Of a stretch of 64,000 bases of DNA, positions 25,455 through 37,264 are shown in pieces. Under the pieces are notes generated by a model. It saw only the letters and a list, made by a program, of their open reading frames with translations, made no database searches and was not told where the DNA came from. Source of the stretch: Collinsella sp. (lineage in GTDB: Bacteria; Actinomycetota; Coriobacteriia; Coriobacteriales; Coriobacteriaceae). A program made the translations under genes and the position numbers. The DNA lies in contig DXLP01000001.1 in the NCBI GenBank assembly GCA_019414645.1, forward strand, positions 1 through 64,000, written 5' to 3'. Every line of letters starts with the position of its first letter. Positions within the stretch are counted from its first letter, which is position 1.

Positions 25455-25700
25455 TGTGCCTTCCTTTCATCCTCATTAGACAAAATGCGCACGGCACCGA
25501 AGGTAATCCCAACACAGCCGCAATGCACGTACGTCATTCATTATGCTGGAAACTGATGGCTTTACCAGAGTTTTTATCATTATTTGAACAAATTAGCAGG
25601 CAGAACCGCTGATGAAACGGTTTATCAATGTGAACGTCTTTTGGATGCGGTGGCTGCCTCTCGCCCCGGCACAAAAATGATCCGCAAACCGAAATTCAGC

Positions 25701-26591
25701 CTACGCGTTAATGTCCTTGAATCCTTCACCGAAGGCTTCCGTAACGTCGGCGACCGTCACAATGGCGTGAGGATCGCGTTCGCGCACGATCGTTTTAAGG
25801 GTGTTGAGCTCTCGACGGCTAACGATCACCATGATCACCGGCTTCTCGACGCCCGAATACATACCGGTCGCCTTTAATTTGGTGCAGCCGCGGCCCAGAC
25901 CATACATGATGTCGGCCGCGATATCGGGGAAGTTATCCGAGATGATGAGCACCATACGACGCTTATTGCCGCCATCGACCACGGCATCAATCACATAGCC
26001 GCTGATCACCATCGAAAGTCCTGCATACAGAGCATTTTCGAGCGAGAAGACCGGAGCCGATGCCGCACATACGGCAACGTCGATTGCCATGACGGTCGAG
26101 CCTACCGGCAGCGAGGTGTTACGCGAGATGATTTGGCCAATCGTGTCCGAGCCGCCGGTGTTGGCGCCGGCGCGCAATACCATGCCGTAACCGATGCCCG
26201 TGATAATGCCGCCCCACATAGCGGGAAGCATCAGGTCAGCATGTGCCAGAGGCGCAACAAACGGGGCAAACAGATCGGTAAAGAAGCCCAGCAGCACAAA
26301 GCCCGTCGCCGTCTGCACCACGTAGAACATGCCGCCCTCGCGCATAACGACCAGTAGCAGCAAGGCATTCATCACGATGGTCTGGATACCGACGGGAAGC
26401 GACACGCCTCGCGCTGCGCCGACTGCCTGGATAATAGTCGCAAGGCCCGTAACGCCACCGGCTGCAAGGCCGTTGGGAATCAAAAACAGGTCGGTCGCGA
26501 TGGCGGCCAAGGCACACCCCAACATGATCTGGGGCAGATCGTGAAAGAAGTTCATCGAAAGAATGCGCTTGATGTCCAGACGATATGCCAT
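25701..26591 (-). CDS. YitT-family membrane protein (DUF161/DUF2179)
   Basis: A 296-residue membrane protein. Five to six hydrophobic segments cover residues about 15-200, with the family motif LIPNGLAAGGVTGLATII near residue 40 and GANTGGSDTIGQII near 150. The C-terminal 90 residues are soluble and match the DUF2179 domain (RRMVLIISDNFPDIAADI, then RRELNTLKTIVRERDPHAIV). The family is widespread and its substrate is unknown. The start at 26591 has AAAGGAGG six bases upstream; the frame is open for eight more codons across the preceding terminator. Confidence 0.88.
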   Translation of the reverse strand: MAYRLDIKRILSMNFFHDLPQIMLGCALAAIATDLFLIPNGLAAGGVTGLATIIQAVGAARGVSLPVGIQTIVMNALLLLVVMREGGMFYVVQTATGFVLLGFFTDLFAPFVAPLAHADLMLPAMWGGIITGIGYGMVLRAGANTGGSDTIGQIISRNTSLPVGSTVMAIDVAVCAASAPVFSLENALYAGLSMVISGYVIDAVVDGGNKRRMVLIISDNFPDIAADIMYGLGRGCTKLKATGMYSGVEKPVIMVIVSRRELNTLKTIVRERDPHAIVTVADVTEAFGEGFKDINA

Positions 26592-26603
26592 GCTGCCTCC
26601 TTT

Positions 26604-26632
26604 AAAAAAGCGCACCCCATCGGATGCGCTTT
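26604..26632 (-). terminator. terminator of secA-prfB
   Basis: An 8-bp stem AAAGCGCA (26607-26614)/TGCGCTTT (26625-26632), followed by TTTTTT on the minus strand. It separates prfB from the YitT-type gene, whose binding site begins just after it. Confidence 0.8.
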
Positions 26633-26758
26633 GAACTTCTTCTTGTATTCGATTCTACCGATTCGCCGGACAAAAACCACCCCTGTACAGGGTATGTTCT
26701 GGATACAAAACCACCCTGCTCGGAGGGCTTTAATCCATTTCCGCATAAACCGAGCGGT

Positions 26759-27906
26759 CTATGCGGACGGGGTCTCCGCGTCAGCGTTGCCGGTAGCCCA
26801 ACGGTGATAGCCAATCACAAACGGATCCAGATCGCCGTCGTCAAGAACGGCCTCGACGTTGCTGGTCTCCACGCCCGTGCGCAGGTCCTTAACCATCTGG
26901 TACGGATAGAGCACGTAGCTGCGGATCTGGTTGCCAAAACCAATTGTGGTCTTGGGTCCGCGAATCTCATCCAGGGCCTCGGCGCGCTTTTCGAGCTCAA
27001 TCTCGTACAGACGCGCCTTGAGGATCTGCATGCACGCGGCCTTGTTTTGAATCTGGCTGCGCTCGTTTTGACACGTGACCACGATACCGCTGGGGAAATG
27101 CGTCACGCGCACGGCGGAGTCGGTGGTGTTGACGCCCTGACCGCCCGGGCCGCTTGCGTGGTATACGTCGACGCGAATGTCATCGGGATTAATCTCGATA
27201 TCGATATCGTCGGGTAGCACCGGAATGACCTCGACGCCGGCAAACGTGGTCTGGCGGCGCTTCTTGTCGTCGGTGGGGCTAATGCGCACCAGGCGGTGAA
27301 CTCCGGCCTCGGCGCGAAGCATGCCAAAGGCATCCTTGCCTTCGACGGTAAAGGTCGCGCGATCGATGCCGATGACCTCGGCCGCGGGGCAATCGTTGAT
27401 GGTGACCTTCCAACCGCGGCGCTGGCAGTACTTCATGTACATCTTAAAGAGCATGAAGGTCCAGTCCTGGGCCTCCAAGCCACCCTGTCCGGGCTTGATG
27501 GTCACAATCGCGTCGCCATGGTCGAACTCCCCGGTAAACCAGCTCGCAAGCTCAAGCTCGTCGATGGCGCGGGATAGGCGCTCCGCCGTGGCGGCAGCCT
27601 CCTCACGCAGCGCAGCGGCATCGGGGTCATCGCCCATTTCCTCGGCAAGCTCCAACGCGGCGCGAGCATCGGAAAGCTCTCCGCGCGCGGTATCCACGGC
27701 GGCGATGTCCTCCTTGGCGCGCGCAATCTCCTCCATCGTGGCGCGAGCTGCATCGGCATCGTCCCAAAAGCCCGGGGCGACGCTTTTGGCCTCGAGCTCC
27801 GTTACGCGGGTGCGCTTCTCGTCCAAATGGAGATACGACTCGACCTCGCCGAGTCGGTCCGCAAACGCGTCCAACTCGGCGGGAGTTACCTCTAGAGTCT
27901 CGGCCA

Positions 27907-27907
<1 letters not shown>
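26759..27907 (-). CDS. prfB: peptide chain release factor 2
   Basis: A 382-residue class I release factor for UAA and UGA codons. The catalytic GGQ is at 255-257 (SGPGGQGVNTTDSAVR). The codon-recognition tripeptide, usually SPF, reads SPT here (210-212, in RLVRISPTDDKKRRQT). The frame is continuous from MAETLEV through HLDEKRTRV, so the autoregulatory +1 frameshift with internal UGA known from E. coli is absent. The ATG overlaps the secA stop as TAATG, indicating coupled translation; CAGGAA lies upstream. The gene is followed by a terminator. Confidence 0.95.
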
Positions 27908-30714
<2,807 letters not shown>

Positions 30715-30845
30715 GTGGTTTTCCTTTTTGGCCATCGCCCGCGGTATGAAACCTTGGACGAGTTAAACACAGATATTTGTACTTTAGCCAAACAAGGCGC
30801 CGCCTATGCGGTCGACACGCTCGACCACGTAATAACTACGACAGC

Positions 30846-30876
30846 CTGCCAAAAAGGGACTGGTTTATTTTGGCAG
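30846..30876. repeat. inverted repeat, CTGCCAAAAAGGGAC family
   Basis: CTGCCAAAA near 30846-30854 pairs with TTTTGGCAG near 30868-30876, enclosing AGGGACTGGTTTA. It is closely related to the repeat at 18563-18597 and lies upstream of secA. Confidence 0.55.
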
Positions 30877-30910
30877 CTTTTATCTGGGAAAACGCTGCCT
30901 CTCTGCCATT

Positions 30911-30975
30911 TGGTGCAAACCAACCTGTCCCCTTCGCGCCAACCTGGTGCAATGGGGACAGGTTGGTTTGCACCA
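30911..30975. repeat. 22-bp perfect inverted repeat, GGGGACAGGTTGG family
   Basis: Two 22-nt arms (30911-30932 and 30954-30975) are perfectly complementary, combining TGGTGCAAACCAA with CCTGTCCCC, around a 21-nt centre. A degenerate copy is at 42-88. It lies between rpmE and secA, a 340-base gap that otherwise holds only the rpmE terminator. Confidence 0.85.
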
Positions 30976-30978
30976 ATA

Positions 30979-31020
30979 AAAAGATAAGGGCCGCGCACCC
31001 AAATGGATGCGCGGCCCTTT
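30979..31020 (-). terminator. terminator of rpmE
   Basis: A stem AAGGGCCGCGCA (30986-30997) with TGCGCGGCCCTT (31008-31019) around a short loop; minus-strand tail TTATCTTTTT. It is 35 bases past the rpmE stop. Confidence 0.85.
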
Positions 31021-31054
31021 TGCCATGAATGCGAGTGTTTGCTCGGCGAGCTAT

Positions 31055-31480
31055 TTACTCAGCAGCCTCGGTGGTCTCGGCCTCGGCAGCGGCCTCCTCG
31101 ACGGGAGCCTCTGCGGGAGCCTCAGCAGCCTGCTTGGCAGCCTCCTCGGCGAACTTAGCGGCACGCTTAGCCTTCTCGGCAGCCTTAGCCTCAGCGGCGG
31201 CCTTGCGAGCGGCCTCGGCCTCAGCAGCCTTGGCGGCCTTGGCAGCCTTGGCCTCCTCGGCCTTCTTGAGCTGGGCGGCAGCGGCGCCACCGAACTTGTC
31301 GGCGAAGCGCTGGACGCGTCCACCGGTGTCGACGAACTTCTGCTGGCCGGTGTAGAACGGGTGGCACTCGTTGCAAAGCTCGACCTTCATCTCGGACACG
31401 GTAGCGTGCGTCTTGAAGGTGTTGCCGCAGGAGCACGTCACCGTGCACTCGACATACTGGGGATGGATACCCTGCTTCAT
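31055..31480 (-). CDS. rpmE: 50S ribosomal protein L31 with a long Ala/Lys/Glu tail
   Basis: A 141-residue protein. The first ~64 residues are a normal zinc-type L31: cysteines 16, 18, 36 and 39 (CSCGNT and [11 protein letters not shown]). L31 is usually about 70 residues; the remaining ~75 residues are a low-complexity tail dominated by Ala, Glu and Lys ([20 protein letters not shown] and later [12 protein letters not shown]), probably a helical or disordered extension on the ribosome surface. The ATG has AAGGAG seven bases upstream. The gene is monocistronic with a strong terminator. The tail resembles the shorter tail on L17 in this window. Confidence 0.95.
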   Translation of the reverse strand: MKQGIHPQYVECTVTCSCGNTFKTHATVSEMKVELCNECHPFYTGQQKFVDTGGRVQRFADKFGGAAAAQLKKAEEAKAAKAAKAAEAEAARKAAAEAKAAEKAKRAAKFAEEAAKQAAEAPAEAPVEEAAAEAETTEAAE

Positions 31481-31674
31481 GGTAGGACTCCTTATTGGTC
31501 AGGCGCTGGTTACCGATCAGCGCATAAGGCGTCTTGGTTTCCGACCAAGACAACAAACTCGGCTATGGTACCACGGCGCCGCGTGTCCCACAAAAGGTTC
31601 ACGGTCTTTTCGGAACGACACGAATCTGACCCATCGAAACACATCTCCACCGTTCCTTCAACTGGGAAAATGCC

Positions 31675-31705
31675 GTCCCCGGGGCCTGAGAAGGGCCCCG
31701 GGGAC
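31675..31705. other. GC-rich hairpin at the left island boundary
   Basis: GTCCCCGGGGCC (31675-31686) pairs with GGCCCCGGGGAC (31694-31705). The stem ends at the first base of the left 64-bp direct repeat. It has no T-run. Whether it belongs to the island end or to the region upstream of rpmE (31481-31704, no gene seen) is unclear. Confidence 0.6.
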
Positions 31706-31768
31706 GTTCGACTGACTGCGGGAACGGCCTTTCCGCTCAATGTGTTCGGCTGAGATCGGAAATCAACC
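31705..31768. repeat. 64-bp direct repeat, left copy (possible attL)
   Basis: This 64-nt sequence, beginning CGTTCGACTGACTGCGGGAA and ending ATCGGAAATCAACC, recurs at 38916-38979 in the same orientation with two mismatches. The two copies frame the ABC transporter and recombinase-remnant region. Confidence 0.85.
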
Positions 31769-31796
31769 AAACTGAACTAGGTTCAGTTGACATGGT

Positions 31797-31828
31797 TAAA
31801 AACGGGGGCGACGCTTTTGCGTCGCCCC
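31797..31828 (-). terminator. terminator of the exporter operon
   Basis: A perfect 10-bp stem GGGGCGACGC (31805-31814)/GCGTCGCCCC (31819-31828) with TTTT loop; minus-strand tail CGTTTTTAACC. It lies 19 bases after the secreted-protein stop. AACTGAAC-TAG-GTTCAGTT, another small palindrome, is at 31770-31788. Confidence 0.85.
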
Positions 31829-31846
31829 TCGTCACAGCCGGTTGCT

Positions 31847-32191
31847 TTAGTTGTACACACGGTAGTTACACTTGAACTGGGTTATGTGTCCATAGTTGGA
31901 GCGGTACCAACCCGACGTATAGCTGATTGCCTCTGCGCCTAGATAGTCGTAGCCCTTGTTGTAGCGAAGCTGACGGTAGGTCGTGTCGTACTCTGCTACG
32001 TAAAACGTGTCTCCAGAGAAGGCTTTGTACCGGTCCTTAACCGTCGAAGCCATGTACGCGGGTTCGACATCGCCTTTCTCTCCGTTGAGCGCATAGACGG
32101 GTGCCGCGATTCCGCATAAAGCCGTTGCCACGAGGATGGCGTAGACAGCCATGCGCGACGCATTGGACTTCAGCTGTTCAAATAGTTTCAT
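31847..32191 (-). CDS. small secreted protein coupled to an ABC transporter
   Basis: A 114-residue protein with a clear signal peptide: basic start MKLFEQLKSNASR, hydrophobic core MAVYAILVATALCGIAA and a likely cut after PVYA (about residue 35). The mature ~79 residues are rich in Tyr (about 15), Gly, Ser and Asn, have a single cysteine, and end in FKCNYRVYN. I do not recognise the family; the layout recalls lactococcin 972-type bacteriocins with their dedicated ABC exporters, but no motif proves it. The ATG follows the fused transporter stop by one base (GAATGACATG), so translation is coupled; a GTG three codons earlier is possible. A terminator follows. Confidence 0.75.
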   Translation of the reverse strand: MKLFEQLKSNASRMAVYAILVATALCGIAAPVYALNGEKGDVEPAYMASTVKDRYKAFSGDTFYVAEYDTTYRQLRYNKGYDYLGAEAISYTSGWYRSNYGHITQFKCNYRVYN

Positions 32192-32192
32192 G

Positions 32193-34007
32193 TCATTCAC
32201 CTCGCTCGTATGTATCGAGGTATTCCTGCTTGAGCGTCTGCGAGGACGACTTGATCTTTTCCACGAGCGTGCCGGCCTCGATGAAGTAGAACGAGTTGGT
32301 GAGGTCTGCCAGGTCGTCGAGCAGATGGCTTGAAATGAGCACGCTGCGTCCCCGCGCCACCTCGCTGCGCATCGCGTCGCAGGAGGTTTTCCGCTTTCCC
32401 GGATCGAGGCCGTTCAGCGGTTCATCGAGGATGAGGTACGGGCAACCGGTCGCTATCGCCATGGCAAGCTTTACCTGCTGCTTCATTCCTGTCGAGAGTT
32501 TACGGGTCGGCTTGTCGAGATATGGGGAGATTCCGAGGGAGTCGCAGAGCGAGTCGATGTCGGCGGCCGATTTCCACGCCTCCCTAACGAAAGCAAGGTG
32601 CTCGATGGCCGATAGCGTGGGGTAGAGATCCGTGCCGCCTGAAGAGCTCAGGTAGACGAGTTCTGCGAATTCGGCTGATCGGCGTTGGCAGATTCCGTCT
32701 GCCAACAGGCTTCCCGAGCGGATGCGGGTGGGAAATTGGCCCGACAGCGCTTCAAGAAGGGTGGTTTTCCCCGAGCCGTTGGGAGCGACGAGGCCCGCCG
32801 CCGTTCCCGGGCTCAAGAAAAGCGACCCGATTGAAAGTATCGTCGTGCTCCCGTATCCCACGCTCGCGTCCAGAAGCTCGAGCCCATGGTGCTTTTTCGC
32901 GGGTCCAGCCTGTTTGGGCGAACGTGTCGCAACGGCGCCGACCGCAAAAAGGACCGCGACGTATGCCAGGGCCACGGCAAGCATCGACGCGCTGCCTGAA
33001 CCGGAGCCAATGAATTCTGTCGGGAAGCATCCCACGTAACCCGTTGCCTCGATAGGCGAGAATACGGGCAGTGGCAGGAGCCCGAGCACGGCATTATGCC
33101 CTAGTGCCGAATCGGACAGTAACGGGAATGCCGGGGCCGCGACAAGCAGCGCGGAGGTAAGGGGGCCCGCGAGGACGCGCCTCGTTGCGGTCGATAGGAC
33201 GGCGGAGCAAACGGATATCAAGGTTCCGCCCGCAAGCAGCGCGAGAAGCAGGGCTGTGAAGACGTTTCCCGCGGTCGTGGTGGTAAGCGCGCCGTCATGG
33301 AAGAAGGCGATCGGGTACCCAATTTGCCCGAAGCCGTTTAGGACCAAGGCGTAAATGCCCCCGGGTGCGAGGCCGGCGAGGAGCATCGCGGTCCCCGCGC
33401 CAATTATCGAAAGCACGGTCTGAATAAGGCGCCGGAATTTGGGCACGGGCGCCTTTGCCGCCAGGGTCCCGGGCCTTGTGGCGCCGAGCACGAGTATCGA
33501 CGAGAGAAGGAAGGGGATGAAGGGAAGGAAAGACGGCGCCGTGGCAATGGCGTAAGGCAGGAAGGAAAGGAATGGCAGGTCGTTTGCGGAGGCCGGGATA
33601 TCCGTGATGCCGGAGCTGCTCAGGGCACGGCAATATGCGAGCGCTGCGTCATTGGTCTCTTGGTCTCCCACGATGGACCCGGATTGGAAGCCTTCGCCCA
33701 TGAGCGCGTAGTAGCTCTCGGCAGAATCGAGAAAGGCGGCGTCGGTTTGAGCGGCAAGGGCGGCGTTCGCGTATCTCGCAAGCTCCGCGTCATTTTGCTG
33801 CTCTGGAGATAGGTCTGTGCCGCTGGCCTGGGGCGCGCGCGTATTGAATGCGTCGACAAAGCCCTGCATGCCCTGTTTCATAAAGAAGGGCCCGTAGATG
33901 GGTGAATTGAACGCAATGGGGACGGAAAAGGCTGCAGCGAGAACGAGCGTACAAATCCATACGGCCTTGTCTCTTAGGATTAGTTTGAGAAGAAGTCGAC
34001 AGTACAT
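32193..34007 (-). CDS. fused ABC permease-ATPase
   Basis: A 604-residue half-transporter. The N-terminal ~370 residues are a membrane part: one segment near 15-33, an extracellular loop of about 110 residues, then about five segments. The ATPase follows: Walker A APNGSGKTT (about residue 415), signature LSTGMKQQVKLAMA and Walker B LILDEPLNGLDP, then SSHLLDD with the switch histidine. ABC-2-type exporters are normally encoded as separate proteins, so this fusion is unusual. AGGTG lies nine bases before the ATG. It is downstream of the ATPase and duplicated-permease genes (153-base gap) and is translationally coupled to the secreted protein, its probable cargo or partner. Confidence 0.85.
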   Translation of the reverse strand: MYCRLLLKLILRDKAVWICTLVLAAAFSVPIAFNSPIYGPFFMKQGMQGFVDAFNTRAPQASGTDLSPEQQNDAELARYANAALAAQTDAAFLDSAESYYALMGEGFQSGSIVGDQETNDAALAYCRALSSSGITDIPASANDLPFLSFLPYAIATAPSFLPFIPFLLSSILVLGATRPGTLAAKAPVPKFRRLIQTVLSIIGAGTAMLLAGLAPGGIYALVLNGFGQIGYPIAFFHDGALTTTTAGNVFTALLLALLAGGTLISVCSAVLSTATRRVLAGPLTSALLVAAPAFPLLSDSALGHNAVLGLLPLPVFSPIEATGYVGCFPTEFIGSGSGSASMLAVALAYVAVLFAVGAVATRSPKQAGPAKKHHGLELLDASVGYGSTTILSIGSLFLSPGTAAGLVAPNGSGKTTLLEALSGQFPTRIRSGSLLADGICQRRSAEFAELVYLSSSGGTDLYPTLSAIEHLAFVREAWKSAADIDSLCDSLGISPYLDKPTRKLSTGMKQQVKLAMAIATGCPYLILDEPLNGLDPGKRKTSCDAMRSEVARGRSVLISSHLLDDLADLTNSFYFIEAGTLVEKIKSSSQTLKQEYLDTYERGE

Positions 34008-34160
34008 TTGGAAGCACCTACATTTCTCAAAGCATCGTTAGATTAATAATGACAGACCGAATGAAGATGCGTGCGATGGGGGCGAGGCGAATGGCTGAGC
34101 GGTATCGATATGCGGGTTCAACGGTATCACATTGGCCACATAGATTTTTAACTTGCATTT

Positions 34161-34901
34161 CTACCCGCCCTTTTCGTAGAGTCGCCGATACGTGCTTAGC
34201 GCACCCTCGGCGCGTCCGGCAGGCTTTGCGAAATGGGATCCAGGAGACTTCGGCGCAGCATCATCTTGCGGAATGCTTCTAATGAGCCTCCCATCCTTCA
34301 AAAACAGAATCTCATCGCACAGCCTATCGACCGAATCCAAGATGTGGGATGACATGATGATGCACGTACCAGAATCGGCCAGCTTCCTGAGAATCTCGGA
34401 ATGCAAGTCCACCCTGCTGGGGTCGAGCGCGTTCATGGGCTCATCTAATAGAAGGTACCGCGCGCCCGTCGCATACGCAATCGCCAGGGTAAGCTGCTGC
34501 TTCATGCCCTGGCTCAGAGTGCGGATCCTCATCTTCGCGAACTCGCCTATCTGCGTTTGTTCCACTATCTCTTCGATATCGCGAGCATGCGGCCACATAT
34601 CGCAAACCATCTTGAGGTGATCTTCCGCACGCAATCCGGGATACAGCAGCGTCCCCTCACCAGGTGCATAGAAGATCATAGAACGGACCTCTCTCGCACC
34701 CGTACCCTGCACCTCATCCAGAACGATGCTCCCGTCCACGCGAGGACCCGGCAAACCTGCCATCGCACGCAGCAACGTCGTCTTTCCATGCCCGTTCGGA
34801 GCGACGAGACCGTAGACCGTACCCGGGGCAAACTCAGCGTTCACCGAATCTACGAGCACCTTCTTTCCATAAGAGATCGTCAGCGTTTGAAGGTCAATCA
34901 T
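34161..34901 (-). CDS. ABC transporter ATP-binding protein
   Basis: A 246-residue ATPase. Walker A is APNGHGKTT (near residue 34), the signature is LSQGMKQQLTLAIA, Walker B is YLLLDEPMNALDP and the switch region SSHILDSVDRL. The family is the ABC-2-type exporter group (CcmA-like), often for peptides or antibiotics. The permease gene ends four bases before an ATG at 34910; the next in-frame ATG at 34901 (MIDLQTL) has AGGGG nine bases upstream and is preferred. It surely energises the upstream permease. The C-terminal ~30 residues after the ATPase core are extra. Confidence 0.88.
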   Translation of the reverse strand: MIDLQTLTISYGKKVLVDSVNAEFAPGTVYGLVAPNGHGKTTLLRAMAGLPGPRVDGSIVLDEVQGTGAREVRSMIFYAPGEGTLLYPGLRAEDHLKMVCDMWPHARDIEEIVEQTQIGEFAKMRIRTLSQGMKQQLTLAIAYATGARYLLLDEPMNALDPSRVDLHSEILRKLADSGTCIIMSSHILDSVDRLCDEILFLKDGRLIRSIPQDDAAPKSPGSHFAKPAGRAEGALSTYRRLYEKGG

Positions 34902-34906
34902 CGAGA

Positions 34907-37129
34907 TCATCCCCTTTCGATCTTTGGAACACTCAGGCGCACCATCAACGGAGATACGGCGCCCAAGACCACCAGCAGAGCGCCCGATGCGCCGACGACC
35001 TCTCCAAAAGGCATCGCGTTCGTCCCTCGCCCAAGGAACCCAATCGTCCCCACCTGGGAAGCGGAATCAAACGAGGCGAATGGAGCCAGCAGCGCGACGC
35101 CCATGCCCACGCTTTCAACATGAGCGCTCAACGAACCCAACACCAAGAGAACCGCGCAAACCATTCCGGTGACAACGGGGTTGCGGCTAATCGCTGCTGT
35201 CAACGCAGCGACGACGGAAATCACGCCGTATGCCATGACCAGCAACGGAATACTGCACAACACCGCCTCCCCCACCGTGGACGTTGTCGAAGCTCCCGCC
35301 CGAATGAGAGCGACGGGATACTCCGATCCACCCGCACCGTTCTTAATCACGGACACAACGACAGCGGGAACCATCGACACCAAAAGCAGCACCAAGCCAA
35401 GCAGGAGAGCCAGCGCAACAGCCGTCAGAAAACGCACATGCGCTGTTGCGGGGATCTGGAGAACCAGAAGGGAACGACACTGCAGGTGGGTGCACGCGAG
35501 CGATGCGACAACCACGGGCAACAGCAAAAATAAGGAGGGAAGCGCTGCCTGGAGATACGAAAGGAGGATTAATGGGGGCATCTTCGTACTTAACTCGTAA
35601 ACCTTGGGGTCCGGCAAGCTCGCGATCGACTCAAGCAGAAGGGCGCGCGCCTCCGCACGAGAAGGAGTCTCCGGCTCGATTCCGATCGATTGCAGGAGAG
35701 TCGCATCTGCCGCGCCCAGCTCACCTCGAGCGCGCTCGTACGTCGCAAGGCTTCGAAACCCCTCCGCAGGCATAGGCGCGTACACGAAACCCGAAAGAGC
35801 ATCCCGCATGTCTTCCAGGGCCGCTTTGCCCTCGACGTCCATATTCGCAGCGTTCTGCTCTAGATACCGATCTATTGAACGGAGCTCCCCATCCCTATAC
35901 CGAACAGCGGAAACGTTATCAGCGTCAGGAAACATCTCGACCAGAGCCGGGGCCAGCATCGTCGTCGACATTGCAATCGCGCATACGGCGAGGGTAGGAG
36001 AACGCAGGAGCAGTTTCCCCATCGTTCTTACGTATGCAACGGCGGAGGCACAAGCGCTCGAACGAGTTGCCGTTCTCGATGCAGTGAAGGAACCTCTCTC
36101 AAGACAAATCGGGGATATCGGGCACGCGCAGCCGCTCTTTCCAGCAACGCAAAGCAGGCTAATTGCCAGCACCTCGATCCCGATTGCGCATACGAGGGCA
36201 ATCGCGCCACGCTCGAAGCAAAGTCCAGGCAGATTCACTATCTGCGTTGTCGGGTACGGGCTATAGGCGCCGACGGTCAACTCAGTGTTCGCATACGTAA
36301 GGGGATTCAACAGGGCGAACTCACGTAAAGCGATGGATCTTCCGTAATACCCGGGAACCATCGTCACCCCCATCAGGGCACATACGAACACGATTCCAAG
36401 CGTAGGGTTATTGGCAATCTTCACGGCAAGGTGAACGACAAGCGAGATGAACGCTGCCACCAAGAATTGCAAGATGGCCGTCTTCGCGAACACCAGCCAA
36501 GCCGGTTTGATAACCGGAGTCGCATATTGAATGTAGCCTATCGGATAGAACGGCGAGCCCGGGCCATTCTTCACAAGCGCGGCGATTATCCCTGGAAGAT
36601 TGATGGCGAGGACGGCAAGCATTGCAAAAACACTCGCCCATACGCTCGATGCAACAAGTCTACCCAGCTCGCCCATCGGTGCCTGGATGATGAGCTTTTC
36701 ACGTTTGTTAAGACGCGCGGCAAGGAACGAGACGGCAACGGCCGTTGCGACCCATAGCAAGTACTCCTTCGATCCGTCATAATAGGTGTACTCTCCATCC
36801 GATATCTGCAGAAACGGAAGTAGGGGAGAGAGCGGTGCCAAGATAAGACGTCCCGCGGCAAGAGGGTACAGAAGCGCGGGCATGCTTGATGAAGAGGTAT
36901 AGACACCGTCCTCCCCCGCATTCACAAGCGCATCCGCATAGGATGCTGACAATTCCTGCTCAACACGGGTTATTCCCGACTCGAGGTATTCGACCCGTCC
37001 GTCGATGCCAGCCGCGCTCCTGAAGACGGGCAGAGCACAAAGAACCATCAACGCAACAACGACAACACAGAGCGACCTGGAGGAGAGAAGCGACCTAAAG
37101 ATCGCCTTCGAGATTTTGAGCATATTCAT
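34907..37129 (-). CDS. duplicated ABC-2-type permease
   Basis: A 740-residue membrane protein made of two similar halves. Each half has one N-terminal membrane segment (near 15-33 and 385-405), an extracellular loop of about 90-140 residues and five to six more segments; VKNGPGSPFYPIGYI in the first half and IKNGAGGSEYPVALI in the second are matching copies. The fused transporter membrane half has the similar LNGFGQIGYPIAFF. So one polypeptide could form the complete channel. The start at 37129 has AAGG six bases upstream; an ATG at 37147 has no site. The gene heads the exporter operon and is divergent from the regulator pair. Confidence 0.82.
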   Translation of the reverse strand: MNMLKISKAIFRSLLSSRSLCVVVVALMVLCALPVFRSAAGIDGRVEYLESGITRVEQELSASYADALVNAGEDGVYTSSSSMPALLYPLAAGRLILAPLSPLLPFLQISDGEYTYYDGSKEYLLWVATAVAVSFLAARLNKREKLIIQAPMGELGRLVASSVWASVFAMLAVLAINLPGIIAALVKNGPGSPFYPIGYIQYATPVIKPAWLVFAKTAILQFLVAAFISLVVHLAVKIANNPTLGIVFVCALMGVTMVPGYYGRSIALREFALLNPLTYANTELTVGAYSPYPTTQIVNLPGLCFERGAIALVCAIGIEVLAISLLCVAGKSGCACPISPICLERGSFTASRTATRSSACASAVAYVRTMGKLLLRSPTLAVCAIAMSTTMLAPALVEMFPDADNVSAVRYRDGELRSIDRYLEQNAANMDVEGKAALEDMRDALSGFVYAPMPAEGFRSLATYERARGELGAADATLLQSIGIEPETPSRAEARALLLESIASLPDPKVYELSTKMPPLILLSYLQAALPSLFLLLPVVVASLACTHLQCRSLLVLQIPATAHVRFLTAVALALLLGLVLLLVSMVPAVVVSVIKNGAGGSEYPVALIRAGASTTSTVGEAVLCSIPLLVMAYGVISVVAALTAAISRNPVVTGMVCAVLLVLGSLSAHVESVGMGVALLAPFASFDSASQVGTIGFLGRGTNAMPFGEVVGASGALLVVLGAVSPLMVRLSVPKIERG

Positions 37130-37160
37130 CGCCAACCTTAACCTCATCCAGTCGGAACAG

Positions 37161-37187
37161 AGGGGCCGAACAAAATGCTCGGCCCTT
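37161..37187. other. hairpin in the divergent promoter region
   Basis: AGGGGCCGA (37161-37169) and TCGGCCCTT (37179-37187) pair with one mismatch. In the permease transcript it would lie in the 5' leader, about 30 bases before the start, and could act as an attenuator or mask translation. No supporting leader peptide is seen. Confidence 0.4.
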
Positions 37188-37192
37188 ATTAC

Positions 37193-37227
37193 TTGTCGGC
37201 AAAGTCAATTTAACATAAACTGTTAAA
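37193..37227 (+). promoter_or_regulatory. promoter with overlapping operator palindrome
   Basis: TTGTCG (37193-37198) and TAAACT (37216-37221) are separated by 17 nt, a plausible sigma-70 promoter for the plus-strand regulator pair. A perfect 7-bp palindrome, TTTAACA-TAAAC-TGTTAAA (37209-37227), covers the -10 region. It is a good candidate operator for the Cro-type regulator encoded downstream, able to control both divergent units. Confidence 0.5.
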
Positions 37228-37264
37228 AAGTAACCTGAGTTTTTTAAATTCTTCGGAGGTTATT

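Noticed and set aside
31510..31770. A small open frame covering the left 64-bp repeat, with a similar one at the right repeat
   Set aside because: The similarity comes from the DNA repeat itself; no binding site, domain or codon bias supports a protein.
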